Assembly (NCBI GenBank): GCA_938020505.1
Contig: CALIHR010000027.1
Location: 62,001 to 126,000 of the forward strand
DNA from: an uncultured Actinobaculum sp.
GTDB lineage: Bacteria; Actinomycetota; Actinomycetes; Actinomycetales; Actinomycetaceae
Length of the DNA stretch: 64,000 nucleotides
Direction: 5' to 3'
Below, one piece after another: positions 27,876 through 37,014 of this stretch. The notes beneath the pieces are model-generated. The model was not told the DNA's origin, did no database searches, and saw nothing but the letters and a program-made list of their open reading frames with translations. A program made the position numbers and the translations under genes. Each line of letters opens with the position of its first letter. Within the stretch, counting starts at the first letter, position 1.

Positions 27876-29243
27876 ATGGCCTCGCAGGATGAAGAGCCTT
27901 TGCCCGGCTCTCAGACGGCTTCGTCGGAGGGGGCGCCGTCGAAGTCGGCTGAAGCGGACGGCGGGTCGGGCAGGAACGTCGAGTCGACAGTGCGCAAGAT
28001 CCTGGCGGAGCACGCCGCGCAAGACCGGGGGCGAACCCTTCCTGCGGGCATGAAGGCGCTCATCGTCCTCTCCCTTGCGACGTTCGGCTGCATCGGTCTG
28101 CACGAGGTCAGCAATCTGTTCGGCCCGGCCTTCTTTGCGCTCACGCTCGTCCTCACCGTGCGGCCCATTCACAGGTGGCTCATACGCAAGGGGCTTCCGC
28201 CCTGGCTTTCGGCCATCTTCACGATGACCGCCCTGTTCGGCTTCCTGCTGGGGATGGTCGGCCTGACCGTGTGGTCCCTCATCGACCTTCCCGAAACTCT
28301 CCAAAGCTACTCGGGGAGCTTCAAAGGCCTCGTCCAGAACGTCGTCGATCTGGCTGAAAAGTACAACCTCTCTTCGGGCAAGCTTTCCAAAGACCTGCTC
28401 GACAACCTCGATTTCGACAAGGTCGTCACCGCGGTCACCACCATCCTCGAATACTTGACCTCCGCGGGAAGCCTGCTCGGAATGATCGCCCTGTCGATGC
28501 TTTTCATCACTGTCGACACGATGACGATGAAGTTCCGTTCGAAGATCGTCTACGAACACGATTCGCATTTCCACGACGCCCTCGAAGGCTTCGAAGGGCG
28601 GGTCCGCCAGTACTGGATCGTCTCCTCGATCTTCGGCGCGATCGTCGCGGTTGTCAACGGGATCGTCCTGGCCTTCCTCCACGTCCCCATGCCGGCGGCG
28701 TGGGCGATATTCAGCTTCGTCACAAACTACATACCGAACATCGGCTTCGTCATCGGCCTCGTGCCGCCCGCGCTCATGGGGCTGCTCGATTCCGGCTGGC
28801 TCACGGCCCTGTGGGTGGTGATCGCCTACAGCGTCATCAACTCCGTGATCCAGGGAATCTTCCAGCCGAAGATCACGGGCGACGCCGTCGGCCTGTCGAC
28901 AACCGTCACTTTCCTTTCGCTTCTTTTTTGGACCGTCGTCATCGGCCCCCTCGGGGCGATTCTGGCCGTCCCGCTTACGCTTTTCGCGAAGGCGCTTCTC
29001 ATCGACTCGAGCGTTCAAACCAGATGGCTCGAAGTGTTCGTCATCCCCGAGTCCGAAGCGAGAAAACGTTATGACAGCGGCTTCTACGACGTCGAGAACC
29101 CCGCCGACGACGACTTCGTCGACTTTATGTCCGCTGAACTCGACGAACACTCGGAATCGGAGCGTCCGAAAACCGAATTGCGCCGTTCCAAGGTGAGATT
29201 GCGGCGCAAATCGGCCTCAGAAAGCGGAGAGTCCGGAGGTTGA
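27876..29243 (+). CDS. AI-2E family (PerM-type) membrane transporter
   Basis: 455 residues with the family's layout: a charged N-terminus, two early helices (LIVLSLATFGCIGLHEV, FGPAFFALTLVLTV), a soluble central segment, and a C-terminal helix bundle containing NYIPNIGFVIGLVPPALMGLL and IQGIFQPKITGDAVGLS. The latter matches the highly conserved P-x-x-x-G-x-x-x-x-L-S stretch of this family. ATG at 27876 has GAGGAGGG upstream. Members move small molecules or ions; AI-2 export itself is shown only for a few. The tail after residue ~405 is acidic, then Arg/Ser-rich. Confidence 0.85.
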   Translation: MASQDEEPLPGSQTASSEGAPSKSAEADGGSGRNVESTVRKILAEHAAQDRGRTLPAGMKALIVLSLATFGCIGLHEVSNLFGPAFFALTLVLTVRPIHRWLIRKGLPPWLSAIFTMTALFGFLLGMVGLTVWSLIDLPETLQSYSGSFKGLVQNVVDLAEKYNLSSGKLSKDLLDNLDFDKVVTAVTTILEYLTSAGSLLGMIALSMLFITVDTMTMKFRSKIVYEHDSHFHDALEGFEGRVRQYWIVSSIFGAIVAVVNGIVLAFLHVPMPAAWAIFSFVTNYIPNIGFVIGLVPPALMGLLDSGWLTALWVVIAYSVINSVIQGIFQPKITGDAVGLSTTVTFLSLLFWTVVIGPLGAILAVPLTLFAKALLIDSSVQTRWLEVFVIPESEARKRYDSGFYDVENPADDDFVDFMSAELDEHSESERPKTELRRSKVRLRRKSASESGESGG

Positions 29244-29381
29244 GAAAGCTCTGCGCCGTCCTCAGCCAAGGCTGCGCAGGATGAACATTCAAGATAATCT
29301 AAGAAACAAGCCAAACAGTCCTCTATATACTAGGTGCCTCACGGAACCGTTTCGATTCCGAGGGAGAACACGGGAGGTCCG

Positions 29382-31781
29382 ATGCCCACCACTACCGGAA
29401 ACGTGCGGGGAAACAAGGACACACACGCAACTTCGCACAAGTTGACGAAGGAGCGTTCCGCAGAGGCGACCGAGCACGCCGAAGGACGCAAAGGGAAGCC
29501 CAAGCGCAAGCGCGGCTGGAACTATCCCAGAAGGGGGTACGGCCCGATTCATCGGTGGATCCCCAGCTGGAGGGTCGTCCTCGCGTCCTTCGTCTCAATG
29601 TTCGCCTTGCTCGTTGGGTCTTTCGTGGCGTTGTACGCCACCACGGAGATTCCCGAACCGGACGATTTCGCCTTGGCGCAGACCACCACGGTCTACTATT
29701 CCGACGGCGTGACGAAGATGGGGACATTCGCGGACTACGAACGCGAACCCGTCAAATTGAAGACGCTGCCGAAGCACCTTTCGAACGCCCTTGTGGCCTC
29801 CGAGGACTCGAGTTTCTACACGAACAACGGCGTCTCTCCGAAGGGCATCTTCCGCGCGCTCGTCAACAACATCAAGGGCGGTCCGAGGCAGGGCGGCTCC
29901 ACCCTGACCCAGCAGTACGTCGAGCGTTACTACCTCGGCAGCACGAAAGGGTACTTGGGCAAGATCAAAGAGGCCATCCTCGCCATAAAAATCGACAAGC
30001 AGCAGTCCAAGGACCAGATCCTCGAAAACTATCTCAACACCATCTACTTTGGTCGCGGAGCCTACGGGATCGAAGTGGCCTCCCAGAAGTACTTCGGCAT
30101 TCCTGCGAGCAAGCTCTCTGTTTCGCAGGCGGCGATGCTCGTCGGCATCATCCCCGGCCCCACGATCTACGATCCCGCCGTCAATCCCCAAAAAGCGAAG
30201 GAAAAGTGGGATCGCGTCCTCGACCGGATGGTCGGCGAGGGATACTTGACCAAGGCCGACAGGCAGGCCCAGAAGTTCCCCGAGACGATCGAGCGCAAAC
30301 AGGCCACGGCCTTCAAGGGCCCCAACGGATATCTCCTTTCTGCGGTGAGCAACGAGCTTCTTGCGAGCGGCAAGTTCACCCTCGACGACCTCAATCAGGG
30401 CGGTCTGAAGATCGTGACGTCGATCGACAAGGACAAGCAGGACGCCGCGGTGGCCGCCGTCAACGGGCTGCCCAAGGATCGGCCGAAGAACAACTACGTC
30501 GGCCTCGTCTCCGTTGACCCGCGGAACGGCGAAATCTATGCGATGTACGGCGGTGCGGACTACCTCAAGCGCCAGCGCAACTCGGTGACGCAGGACCGCG
30601 CGCAGGCGGGGTCCACCTTCAAGCCTTTCGGTTTGCTCGCCGCGCTCCAGAAGGACTATTCGCTGTCAAAGACATACGATTCGAAGACTCCCAGGACGTT
30701 CTACAACGGCTCCGTGACCGTTCAGAACTTCGACGGAAAGGACCGCGGCCGGATCGACCTCGTCACGGCGACGAAGCACTCGGTCAACACCGTCTTCGCC
30801 CAGCTCAATGACAGCGTGGGGCCGGCGAACACCAGGAAGGCGGCTGTCGAGTCTGGGATTCCCGATTCGACCCCGGGACTGGACAACAACCTGACGAACA
30901 TCCTGGGTTCGGCCTCGCCCCGCCCGATCGACATGGCCAAAAGCTATTCGACCTTCGCCAATCAAGGGGTGACCACCACCCCGCACATTGTGCGCGCCGT
31001 CGAGGACAGAAAGGGTCAGTCCAAGTACAAGGGGCCGACGGCTGGAAAGCGGACGTTCGAAAAGGAGACGATGAACCAGCTCAACTACGCCTTGCAATCG
31101 GTGACCGAGAGCGACGGAACCGGTTCGACTGCGGGCAGCCTCGGCAGGCCGGTCGCCGGCAAGACGGGGACGTCGTCGGGGCCGTGGTCCGCATGGTTCA
31201 TCGGATATGTCCCGCAAATGGTCACGGTTGTGGACATGTACCAGATCGGCGCAAACGGCAAGGAGGAAATTCTCACTCCCTTTGGCAAGTACTATTACGG
31301 CATCGGAGGGGGGTCGTTCCCCGCCGAGATATGGCTTCGGTATATGAAGAAGGCCACGGCGGGCATGGAGGTTGAGAAGTTTGCCAAGCCTTCGTACGTG
31401 CCGAAGAGGTCCGACGGCGACAGCCGCACCCCGACGAAGAAGAAGAGCGCGACGCCGACGCCGACCCGCACGGCCGCCCCCACCGCGACGCCGACCCCGA
31501 GTGTGACGACAAAGAATCCCGAGCCGACGACGAGTTCGACGGACGACGATGACCACAAGCATCCGTCACCCGGGCCCACGGACCAAGACGAGCCTGATCC
31601 GCCGGCGCATCCGACGCCGACGCCCGCACCGCCTTCCGAGGAGCCTTCCAACGGTCCCGCCTACAGAAATGGGGGCAGAAACGGCTACGGCGGACAGCAA
31701 GGCGGGTACGGAGGCCGCAGAAACTACGGCGGACAAGGCGGGTATGGGGGCTATCGGGGCTACGGCGCCGCAGGAGGCTAG
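29382..31781 (+). CDS. Class A penicillin-binding protein (glycosyltransferase/transpeptidase)
   Basis: Bifunctional peptidoglycan synthase (799 residues), PonA-type. A basic cytoplasmic N-terminus is followed by one membrane anchor (VVLASFVSMFALLVGSFVALY). The GT51 domain has SEDSSFYTNNGV with catalytic Glu141, GGSTLTQQYVERYYL and NTIYFGRGAYGIE. The transpeptidase domain has STFK with Ser411, SVN, and KTGTS. ATG at 29382 is chosen over an upstream in-frame ATG because GGGAGG lies just before it. After about residue 690 the protein carries a Thr/Pro/Asp stalk and a Gly/Tyr/Arg tail (NGYGGQQGGYGG ... GYRGYGAAGG) that is not part of the enzyme. Confidence 0.95.
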   Translation: MPTTTGNVRGNKDTHATSHKLTKERSAEATEHAEGRKGKPKRKRGWNYPRRGYGPIHRWIPSWRVVLASFVSMFALLVGSFVALYATTEIPEPDDFALAQTTTVYYSDGVTKMGTFADYEREPVKLKTLPKHLSNALVASEDSSFYTNNGVSPKGIFRALVNNIKGGPRQGGSTLTQQYVERYYLGSTKGYLGKIKEAILAIKIDKQQSKDQILENYLNTIYFGRGAYGIEVASQKYFGIPASKLSVSQAAMLVGIIPGPTIYDPAVNPQKAKEKWDRVLDRMVGEGYLTKADRQAQKFPETIERKQATAFKGPNGYLLSAVSNELLASGKFTLDDLNQGGLKIVTSIDKDKQDAAVAAVNGLPKDRPKNNYVGLVSVDPRNGEIYAMYGGADYLKRQRNSVTQDRAQAGSTFKPFGLLAALQKDYSLSKTYDSKTPRTFYNGSVTVQNFDGKDRGRIDLVTATKHSVNTVFAQLNDSVGPANTRKAAVESGIPDSTPGLDNNLTNILGSASPRPIDMAKSYSTFANQGVTTTPHIVRAVEDRKGQSKYKGPTAGKRTFEKETMNQLNYALQSVTESDGTGSTAGSLGRPVAGKTGTSSGPWSAWFIGYVPQMVTVVDMYQIGANGKEEILTPFGKYYYGIGGGSFPAEIWLRYMKKATAGMEVEKFAKPSYVPKRSDGDSRTPTKKKSATPTPTRTAAPTATPTPSVTTKNPEPTTSSTDDDDHKHPSPGPTDQDEPDPPAHPTPTPAPPSEEPSNGPAYRNGGRNGYGGQQGGYGGRRNYGGQGGYGGYRGYGAAGG

Positions 31782-32062
31782 CGTCGCCGCTGCGGCCGGC
31801 GGGCCGGTTCGCGCCTGCCGCCCGTGTTGGCCAGGCTGCTCGCTGGCGCAGCAGGGCCGTCTTCGAAAACGGCGTGTCTCGAAGGATGCGCCCCATATCG
31901 CCCCGCGGGCTTTCCTGCCCATGTGGATACGATGGCGCGAAGCCTGCGATCCTAGTAAACTGGTAACTCGGTGTCTTTCCCCGGCGGGAAGGCGCCGAAA
32001 CGCATTGTCCCTCCTGTCATGGAAAGACCATGGCCGCATAGACCAGAGGAGGTGGGAACAGC
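31782..32062 (+). promoter_or_regulatory. rpsF operon leader
   Basis: Spacer between the PBP gene and rpsF. It holds a TAGTAAACT promoter-like element near 31953. A small hairpin CATGG-AAAGA-CCATG at about 32018-32032 is followed by GCCG and a strong GAGGAGGTGGG ribosome binding site before the rpsF ATG. Many bacterial rpsF leaders bind the S6:S18 dimer for feedback control; this could be such a site, but I cannot confirm the fold by eye. Confidence 0.35.
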
Positions 32063-32350
32063 ATGCGTGATTACGAGATGATGATCATCATCGATCCGAC
32101 CGTCGACGAGCGCAATATCACAACCTTCGTCGACAAACTGCTTCAAGTCGTCCCCAATGAGGGCGGCACGCTGGAGAAGGTCGACATCTGGGGCAAGCGC
32201 CGCCTTGCCTACGACATCAACAAGCGCTCCGAAGGCATCTACGTCGTCGTCGACATGAAGGCGACGCCGGAAACCGCTCAGGAGCTCGATCGTCAGCTTG
32301 GCCTGAACGAGGCCATTCTTCGCACGAAGCTGCTGCGCGCAGAGGCCTGA
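32063..32350 (+). CDS. rpsF: 30S ribosomal protein S6
   Basis: 95 residues beginning MRDYEMMIIIDPTVDE, with the typical WGKRRLAYDINKRSEGIYVVVD and a C-terminal NEAILRTKLLR. S6 binds S18 on the 30S platform. First gene of the conserved rpsF-ssb-rpsR-rplI operon, and normal length. Confidence 0.97.
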   Translation: MRDYEMMIIIDPTVDERNITTFVDKLLQVVPNEGGTLEKVDIWGKRRLAYDINKRSEGIYVVVDMKATPETAQELDRQLGLNEAILRTKLLRAEA

Positions 32351-32373
32351 GGCCAGTACACCGAAGGAGAAAC

Positions 32374-32904
32374 ATGGCAGGCGAACCGATCATTACCGTC
32401 GTCGGAAATCTGACCGGCGATCCGGAACTCCGTTACGTGAGTTCGGGCACGCCCGTCGCGTCTTTCACCGTCGCGTCGACCCCGCGCACGCTCAATCGCC
32501 AGACCCAGCAATGGGAGGACGGGGAGGCGATGTTTATTCGCTGCTCCGTGTGGCGCGAGCACGGCGAGAACGTCGCCGAATCGCTCAGCAAGGGCATGCG
32601 GGTGCTCGTGACCGGGCGGCTGACCGTCCGCAGCTACGAGTACAACGGCCAGCAGCGCACAAGCCTCGAGATGCAGGTCGATGAGATCGGCCCGTCTCTG
32701 CGGTACGCGCGCGCGCAGGTCACGAAGGTCGCGGGCGGCGGCTCGGGAGGCGGAAACTTCGGTGGCGGCAACGGCTACCAGGGCGGCGGAGGCTACGGCG
32801 GCGGCCGTGCCTCGTACGACGCGCCCCAGGGCGGCTCGGCCCACGATCCGTGGAGCAGCGGCCCTCAGGGCGGTTCCGCTTTCGACGACAACCCCCCGTT
32901 CTGA
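32374..32904 (+). CDS. ssb: Single-stranded DNA-binding protein
   Basis: 176 residues. The N-terminal OB-fold (TVVGNLTGDPELRYVSSGTPVASF, WEDGEAMFIRCSVWREHGENVAESL) binds ssDNA as a tetramer. A Gly-rich linker (residues ~120-160) leads to the acidic tip DDNPPF, which recruits replication and repair partners. RBS AAGGAG precedes the ATG. It lies between rpsF and rpsR, as usual. Confidence 0.97.
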   Translation: MAGEPIITVVGNLTGDPELRYVSSGTPVASFTVASTPRTLNRQTQQWEDGEAMFIRCSVWREHGENVAESLSKGMRVLVTGRLTVRSYEYNGQQRTSLEMQVDEIGPSLRYARAQVTKVAGGGSGGGNFGGGNGYQGGGGYGGGRASYDAPQGGSAHDPWSSGPQGGSAFDDNPPF

Positions 32905-32978
32905 TTTCGCAATTCGACTTTCTCGGCGGCTCAAGCCGCCTGGCGGCCGACGGCCGCCGCAACTGAAGGAGCACAACT

Positions 32979-33215
32979 ATGGCGAAGCAAGTTCTTCGCA
33001 AGCCCAAGAAGAAGGCCAACCCTCTGAAGTCGGCCAAGATCGAGAACATCGATTACAAGGACACCGCCACGCTGCGCAAGTTCATCTCGGACCGCGGCAA
33101 GATCCGCGCCCGCCGCGTCACCGGTGTCACCGTTCAGGAGCAGCGCAAGATCGCCCGCGCCGTCAAGAATGCGCGCGAGATGGCATTGCTTCCCTACTCG
33201 AGCTCGGCTCGCTGA
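32979..33215 (+). CDS. rpsR: 30S ribosomal protein S18
   Basis: 78 residues, with IDYKDTATLRKFISDRGKI and ARRVTGVTVQEQRKIARAVKNARE, the S18 signature. It contains no cysteine, so it is the zinc-independent form. GAAGGAG stands upstream of the ATG. Confidence 0.97.
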   Translation: MAKQVLRKPKKKANPLKSAKIENIDYKDTATLRKFISDRGKIRARRVTGVTVQEQRKIARAVKNAREMALLPYSSSAR

Positions 33216-33229
33216 GGGAGGGATTCCGC

Positions 33230-33694
33230 ATGAAGATCATCCTCACCCACGACGTCGACCGGCTTGGCGTCGCCGGCGACGTCGTCACCGTCAAAGACGG
33301 CTACGGCCGCAACTACCTGATTCCCCGCGGCTATGCCGTGCGCTGGACGAAGGGCGGCCAGAAGCAGATCGATCAGATCGCCGAGGCCCGCCGCCGCCGC
33401 GCGATCCAGTCGCTCGACGAGGCGAACGCGATCCAGGAGGCGCTCCAGGCGAACGTTCTGAAGATCGCTAAGCCGGCCGGAGAGAACGGCCGCCTTTTCG
33501 GCTCCGTCACCAACGCCGAGATCGCCGAGGCCGCTTTGGCCGCCACTGGCAAGAAGGTCGATCGTCGCACGATCACCCTCGTCTCGCCGATCAAGTCGAC
33601 CGGCTCTTACAAGGCCGCGGCAAAGCTTCACGACGACGTCGTTGCCACCATCTCGATCGAGGTCGTGGCTGAAAAGAAGAAGAAAAAGAAGTAA
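33230..33694 (+). CDS. rplI: 50S ribosomal protein L9
   Basis: 154 residues starting at the ATG at 33230, after GAGGGAGGGA. The N-terminal MKIILTHDVDRLGVAGDVV and DGYGRNYLIPRGYAV are the L9 signature, a long helix follows, and the C-terminal domain has RLFGSVTNAEIAEA. It ends in seven residues that are mostly lysine (EKKKKKK). Last gene of the operon, with a terminator just downstream. Confidence 0.97.
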   Translation: MKIILTHDVDRLGVAGDVVTVKDGYGRNYLIPRGYAVRWTKGGQKQIDQIAEARRRRAIQSLDEANAIQEALQANVLKIAKPAGENGRLFGSVTNAEIAEAALAATGKKVDRRTITLVSPIKSTGSYKAAAKLHDDVVATISIEVVAEKKKKKK

Positions 33695-33708
33695 CCGCGC
33701 CGCGAAAG

Positions 33709-33762
33709 CGCCCCGCGTGCCGCAGCCGCTTCGGCGGTTTGCGACGGCGGGGCGTTTTCTTG
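33709..33762 (+). terminator. Rho-independent terminator of the rpsF operon
   Basis: CGCCCCGC (33709-33716) pairs with GCGGGGCG (33747-33754), with a smaller GCCGC..GCGGC-type hairpin in between, and is followed by TTTTCTTGTT. Confidence 0.85.
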
Positions 33763-33825
33763 TTCGATGCTTCTTTGGAAGAGCGCTGCAGATTCTTGAT
33801 ATAGGCGGTGCGAGCCGATAGGAAG

Positions 33826-34936
33826 TCACTGAGGCAACGCCGAGGAACCGCGAATTTCAGCTTGAGGAAGTCCTCGCGGCGATTCTTTTGGGGGCGCTCG
33901 GCATCTGTTCGTCGAGAAAAAGCGAGCAAAGATCGGTTTCTGCACTCGCGTGCGCGATGAATTCCTGGCGGCCGACGGAGGAGACAAGGCGATTCGCTGC
34001 GGATCCAGCGCCTTTTGCCGAATCCGGAACGAGCTTGATCGTCGCCCCAATTCGCGCGGAACGTTGTGAGGCCAAGAAAACCGGTGAAGTCGTTCCCCGG
34101 TTCGATTGTCGGTTTGGCGGCTTTGACGAACTGTTGAACAGAGTTGGACTCCTTGCCCGGCACGACGAGCTTTGCCGTGCCTCGCAGATCTCCCAGTGAA
34201 CCCGCGACCCGGCCCTCCGTGGACGGCGTCGAAGACCTCCGCGGGATTGATCCGCTTGCCTCGGGAGTCTATCCTGTCGAAGGTCTCGCGCAGAGTGTTT
34301 TCGTCAGCCTGTTCCAGGACTGCGGCTGGAACGGGCTTTTGATCCTGCTCGCGACGTCCTGGATGAGCCCCGCGACGTCCTGGATGAGCTCGGCATAGAT
34401 CGATGTGTCGGGATTCTTTCTCAGCCATTCGGGCGCCCGCCCGAAGTCGAAGAGATCGGGAAGCGGAATCACCGAGGACCCTTCGTTTCGGTCGGTCAAA
34501 ACGGCCTTCTGCGCTCTGAGCGAGTAGCCGACGGCGAATCGCCGATCCGTCATTCCCTTTGGGTCGACGGCGTTGACTAGGCCTGTAATACGCTGCTGGC
34601 CGTCGACGACCACAGGGCGTCCGGGCGTGCCCTCGGCTCAAACCTCGAGTGTGCCGACGCGGAGGCCGTCGACGTCGGCCTCACGTTGCCAAAGGCCTCA
34701 TGTTGCCAAAGGCCTCATGTTGCCAAGGAATGAGACTTCCGAATGAATGCCCGCAGAAGAATGGAATCGAAGAGATTGAGGACGCCTTGGGCCTCCCAGC
34801 GGAACGAACGCTGGAATTGCGACACACGGAATAGGCCCGACGCGGCGACCGAGCGCAGTTCGGCGATTGAGTGTGTTCTGCTGGTCGAGCGTGCTGCGAA
34901 AACGTCCATAGACCAATCATGAAGATTGACAGACAC
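33826..34936 (-). pseudogene. Decayed DUF262 (GmrSD-type) protein
   Basis: Pieces of one DUF262 protein are spread over different frames. The N-terminus is readable from 34936: SRTHSIAELRSVAASGLFRV then FQRSFRWEAQGVLNLFDSI, after which the frame shifts (the GHSFGSLIPW that should follow is in another frame). The catalytic-type motif VVDGQQRITGL opens the 34269-34613 piece, with IPLPDLFDFGRAPEWL and YAELIQDVA. A further shift is needed to read FDRIDSRGKRINPAEVFDAV. DUF262 proteins include the GmrS/D enzymes that cut modified DNA. At least two frameshifts make this copy inactive, and no DUF1524 HNH end is visible. It lies between rplI and a type VII-type module. Confidence 0.75.
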
Positions 34937-35395
34937 TCAATTTTGTTGCGATCGCCTGCCGGCGCCAAACCGTGCATCGTACTCGTTGTCGGCGACTCTG
35001 GCCCTCCTGTCGAAATGGGAACGTCTGAATGCGCTTTCTGTGGTTTGGCCGTCTGCAGACGTACTCAACCGCTTCTCAAGCGCAGCCAGTTCATCCCGAG
35101 TCGGATGCGTAGTTGGATCGTTGATGTCGATGCCTTCCTTTTTCATGACCTCCTCCAGACGTTTGATCCCTTTCATCACCAGCTCGCCCATTTCAGGATC
35201 GCGAAAGATTTCGTAAGAGGATCGCTTTCCTTCGAGCATTTCTCTGGCCTTCTTTCGCAGGCTTTCGGTTTCGCCGTTCTCGGCCAGCCACTTAAGGCTT
35301 TCACGCCGATCCGCGTGATCCGTTCCCCCTTTGCGAAGAATGCCGCCGTCAGGAAGCGGGGGTTTGCTTGAGCGGTCGTTGTCCCGTGAATGCAT
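34937..35395 (-). CDS. Unknown hydrophilic protein downstream of the ESX-like pair
   Basis: I do not recognise this 152-residue protein. It is charged, has no signal peptide or membrane segment, and has a central helical stretch (ESLRKKAREMLEGKRS, MGELVMKGIKRLEEVMKKEG) followed by DINDPTTHPTRDELAALEKRL. It begins 3 bp after the stop of the larger ESX-like gene, so the three genes 36846-34937 form one operon. It could be a chaperone, an immunity protein or an effector accessory. The choice cannot be made from sequence. Confidence 0.65.
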   Translation of the reverse strand: MHSRDNDRSSKPPLPDGGILRKGGTDHADRRESLKWLAENGETESLRKKAREMLEGKRSSYEIFRDPEMGELVMKGIKRLEEVMKKEGIDINDPTTHPTRDELAALEKRLSTSADGQTTESAFRRSHFDRRARVADNEYDARFGAGRRSQQN

Positions 35396-35398
35396 ATC

Positions 35399-36529
35399 CT
35401 AGTTCCCTACCTGCCTTGTTGTTCCTATTTCGGAGCCGGGTATACCGATTCCCGGCATCGTTGCCGCGGGTGTGTCTGGCGCAGGAGTCCCAGGCGCTGA
35501 AATCGTTGGATTAAGACTGACGTCGTCATTAAACGGTTCCTGATAAGAATCAGGCGATCCTACTTGTATGGAATTCTGAGGAACGCTTTTCATGCCCGGC
35601 GTCACCATAGAGTTGAAACTATGAATGTTTTTGCCGAGGTTGAAGAGCCAGCCGCCGCCTTTCAAGCCTAGTTTGGCGAGATCGCTGCCGCGTGCGGCGT
35701 CGTCGGTCCAGCCCACTATGTGGGTGCCCAGTCTGATGGAGTTCTGAGCTATGGACAAGCCCTTGCCTTCTGCCCACGTTCCGAGTTTTCCAGGAAGCTT
35801 CGATCCATAACGGGCCACACCGTTCAATCCGATCCGTGTGCCCGCAATCCCAACCTTCGAAGAAAGCCGCGCGTAGCTTAAGAAGCTGGCTTTGCTGAGG
35901 GAAGCCAGCTTCGTCTTCAGAAGCGCTTTGAAGGCCCTCAACGTGGCGGGCAGTTTCTGGAACCAGGTATAGAGCTTTTGCCCCAGCTTCCACCCTTCGA
36001 GGACCTTTCCCGGAATTTTCGCAACATTTCCCCAGTTGACCAAAGCGGTCACTATGTCGCATATGAGATCGAAAAGGAACCTCAGAATCTCACACACAAA
36101 AATATACTGGTTGTAGAGCTCCGTCGAAGCCTGTTGGAAAGAGTCGCCAGCCGCTTGAAGATCGGCGCCAAGGGCTCGCACCTCTTTTGCCACTTCCTGC
36201 ATATGGGTGTCAAAGTTCGATGCAGCGACGCCCTCCCAAGCGTCGGGGCCCGTCATTGCCCGGTCTCGCACGAGGAGCTCGTCAGAAAGGGCGACCAATG
36301 CATCTCCGAGGCCTTTGTAGCCGCCGGCATGTTGGGAGACTAAATCAAAGTTTCCTGTGAACGGCTTGACGGCGGTTTCTGTTATGTCTGGGACGCCGCA
36401 TTTCTTCAACGCCTCAAGAATCCAGTACGAAGGGCTTACGAGATCAAAGAATGAGAACTTCATTTGTTCTGCATAACTTTCGAACTTAACAACGTCAGGC
36501 TGCCGTGAAATGATATCTGAAGAAGTCAT
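35399..36529 (-). CDS. WXG-like putative type VII secretion substrate, 376 aa
   Basis: The N-terminal ~150 residues look like a helical ESX/WXG hairpin, with DAWEGVAASNFDTHMQEVAKEV near residue 100 (W-E-G in the turn). A strongly hydrophobic segment (FVCEILRFLFDLICDIVTALVNWG) and an amphipathic Lys-rich part follow, and the last ~60 residues are Pro/Thr-rich (SAPGTPAPDTPAATMPG). I see no enzymatic domain. It overlaps the small upstream gene by 4 bp (ATGA) and is followed by an unknown gene. The architecture resembles long ESX-type substrates of actinobacteria; no secretion ATPase (EccC) is in the window. Confidence 0.6.
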   Translation of the reverse strand: MTSSDIISRQPDVVKFESYAEQMKFSFFDLVSPSYWILEALKKCGVPDITETAVKPFTGNFDLVSQHAGGYKGLGDALVALSDELLVRDRAMTGPDAWEGVAASNFDTHMQEVAKEVRALGADLQAAGDSFQQASTELYNQYIFVCEILRFLFDLICDIVTALVNWGNVAKIPGKVLEGWKLGQKLYTWFQKLPATLRAFKALLKTKLASLSKASFLSYARLSSKVGIAGTRIGLNGVARYGSKLPGKLGTWAEGKGLSIAQNSIRLGTHIVGWTDDAARGSDLAKLGLKGGGWLFNLGKNIHSFNSMVTPGMKSVPQNSIQVGSPDSYQEPFNDDVSLNPTISAPGTPAPDTPAATMPGIGIPGSEIGTTRQVGN

Positions 36530-36846
36530 TTTAATACCTCCAGTGTCGAATCATAAGAGCGGGCCGAGTCTGTGTCGGTATCGCGATAATATGAAATAGA
36601 GCTTGAAACGGCTTGTGTTGTGCCTTTCAATATTGAATCAATGGAATTCAGGGCCTGCCACACGCCCTGAGATAGGTTTCGTGTCGCTTCGGTGACCTGG
36701 GCATAGAAGAATAGGCCCTGTTCCTGGATGCCAGGAGCGTACGTTTGGAGGTAAGAACGCGCCTTAGAAGGCAAATCCGCTTCTTCGGTCGCGAACTTAT
36801 TATTTTCGTGTTCGAGCACGTCTTTGTTGACATAAAAATCTGACAT
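36526..36846 (-). CDS. Small ESX/EspC-like helical protein
   Basis: 106 residues beginning MSDFYVNKDVLEHENNKF and continuing with an alpha-helical pattern (LPSKARSYLQTYAPGI, TEATRNLSQGVWQALNSIDSIL). The size, two-helix look and coupling to a larger WXG-like gene fit the small partner in type VII secretion pairs. There is no exact W-x-G, but GVW sits at the expected turn. It overlaps the next gene by 4 bp. An AT-rich divergent promoter region (36847-37014) lies upstream. Confidence 0.55.
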   Translation of the reverse strand: MSDFYVNKDVLEHENNKFATEEADLPSKARSYLQTYAPGIQEQGLFFYAQVTEATRNLSQGVWQALNSIDSILKGTTQAVSSSISYYRDTDTDSARSYDSTLEVLK

Positions 36847-37014
36847 ACTATTGGCTCCAATCTGGAGTTGTTTGTATTTATGTACGACATCCTAGGCAGC
36901 ATAAATATAGAGTTTCAAACAAAAGGGTAGATGTTCCCTTTAATTCATTAAAGATTAAAAAATCTGCGAGGCAGTGTTTTATTATTTGATTTAAAGCAAC
37001 GCGAAAGGCGACAG

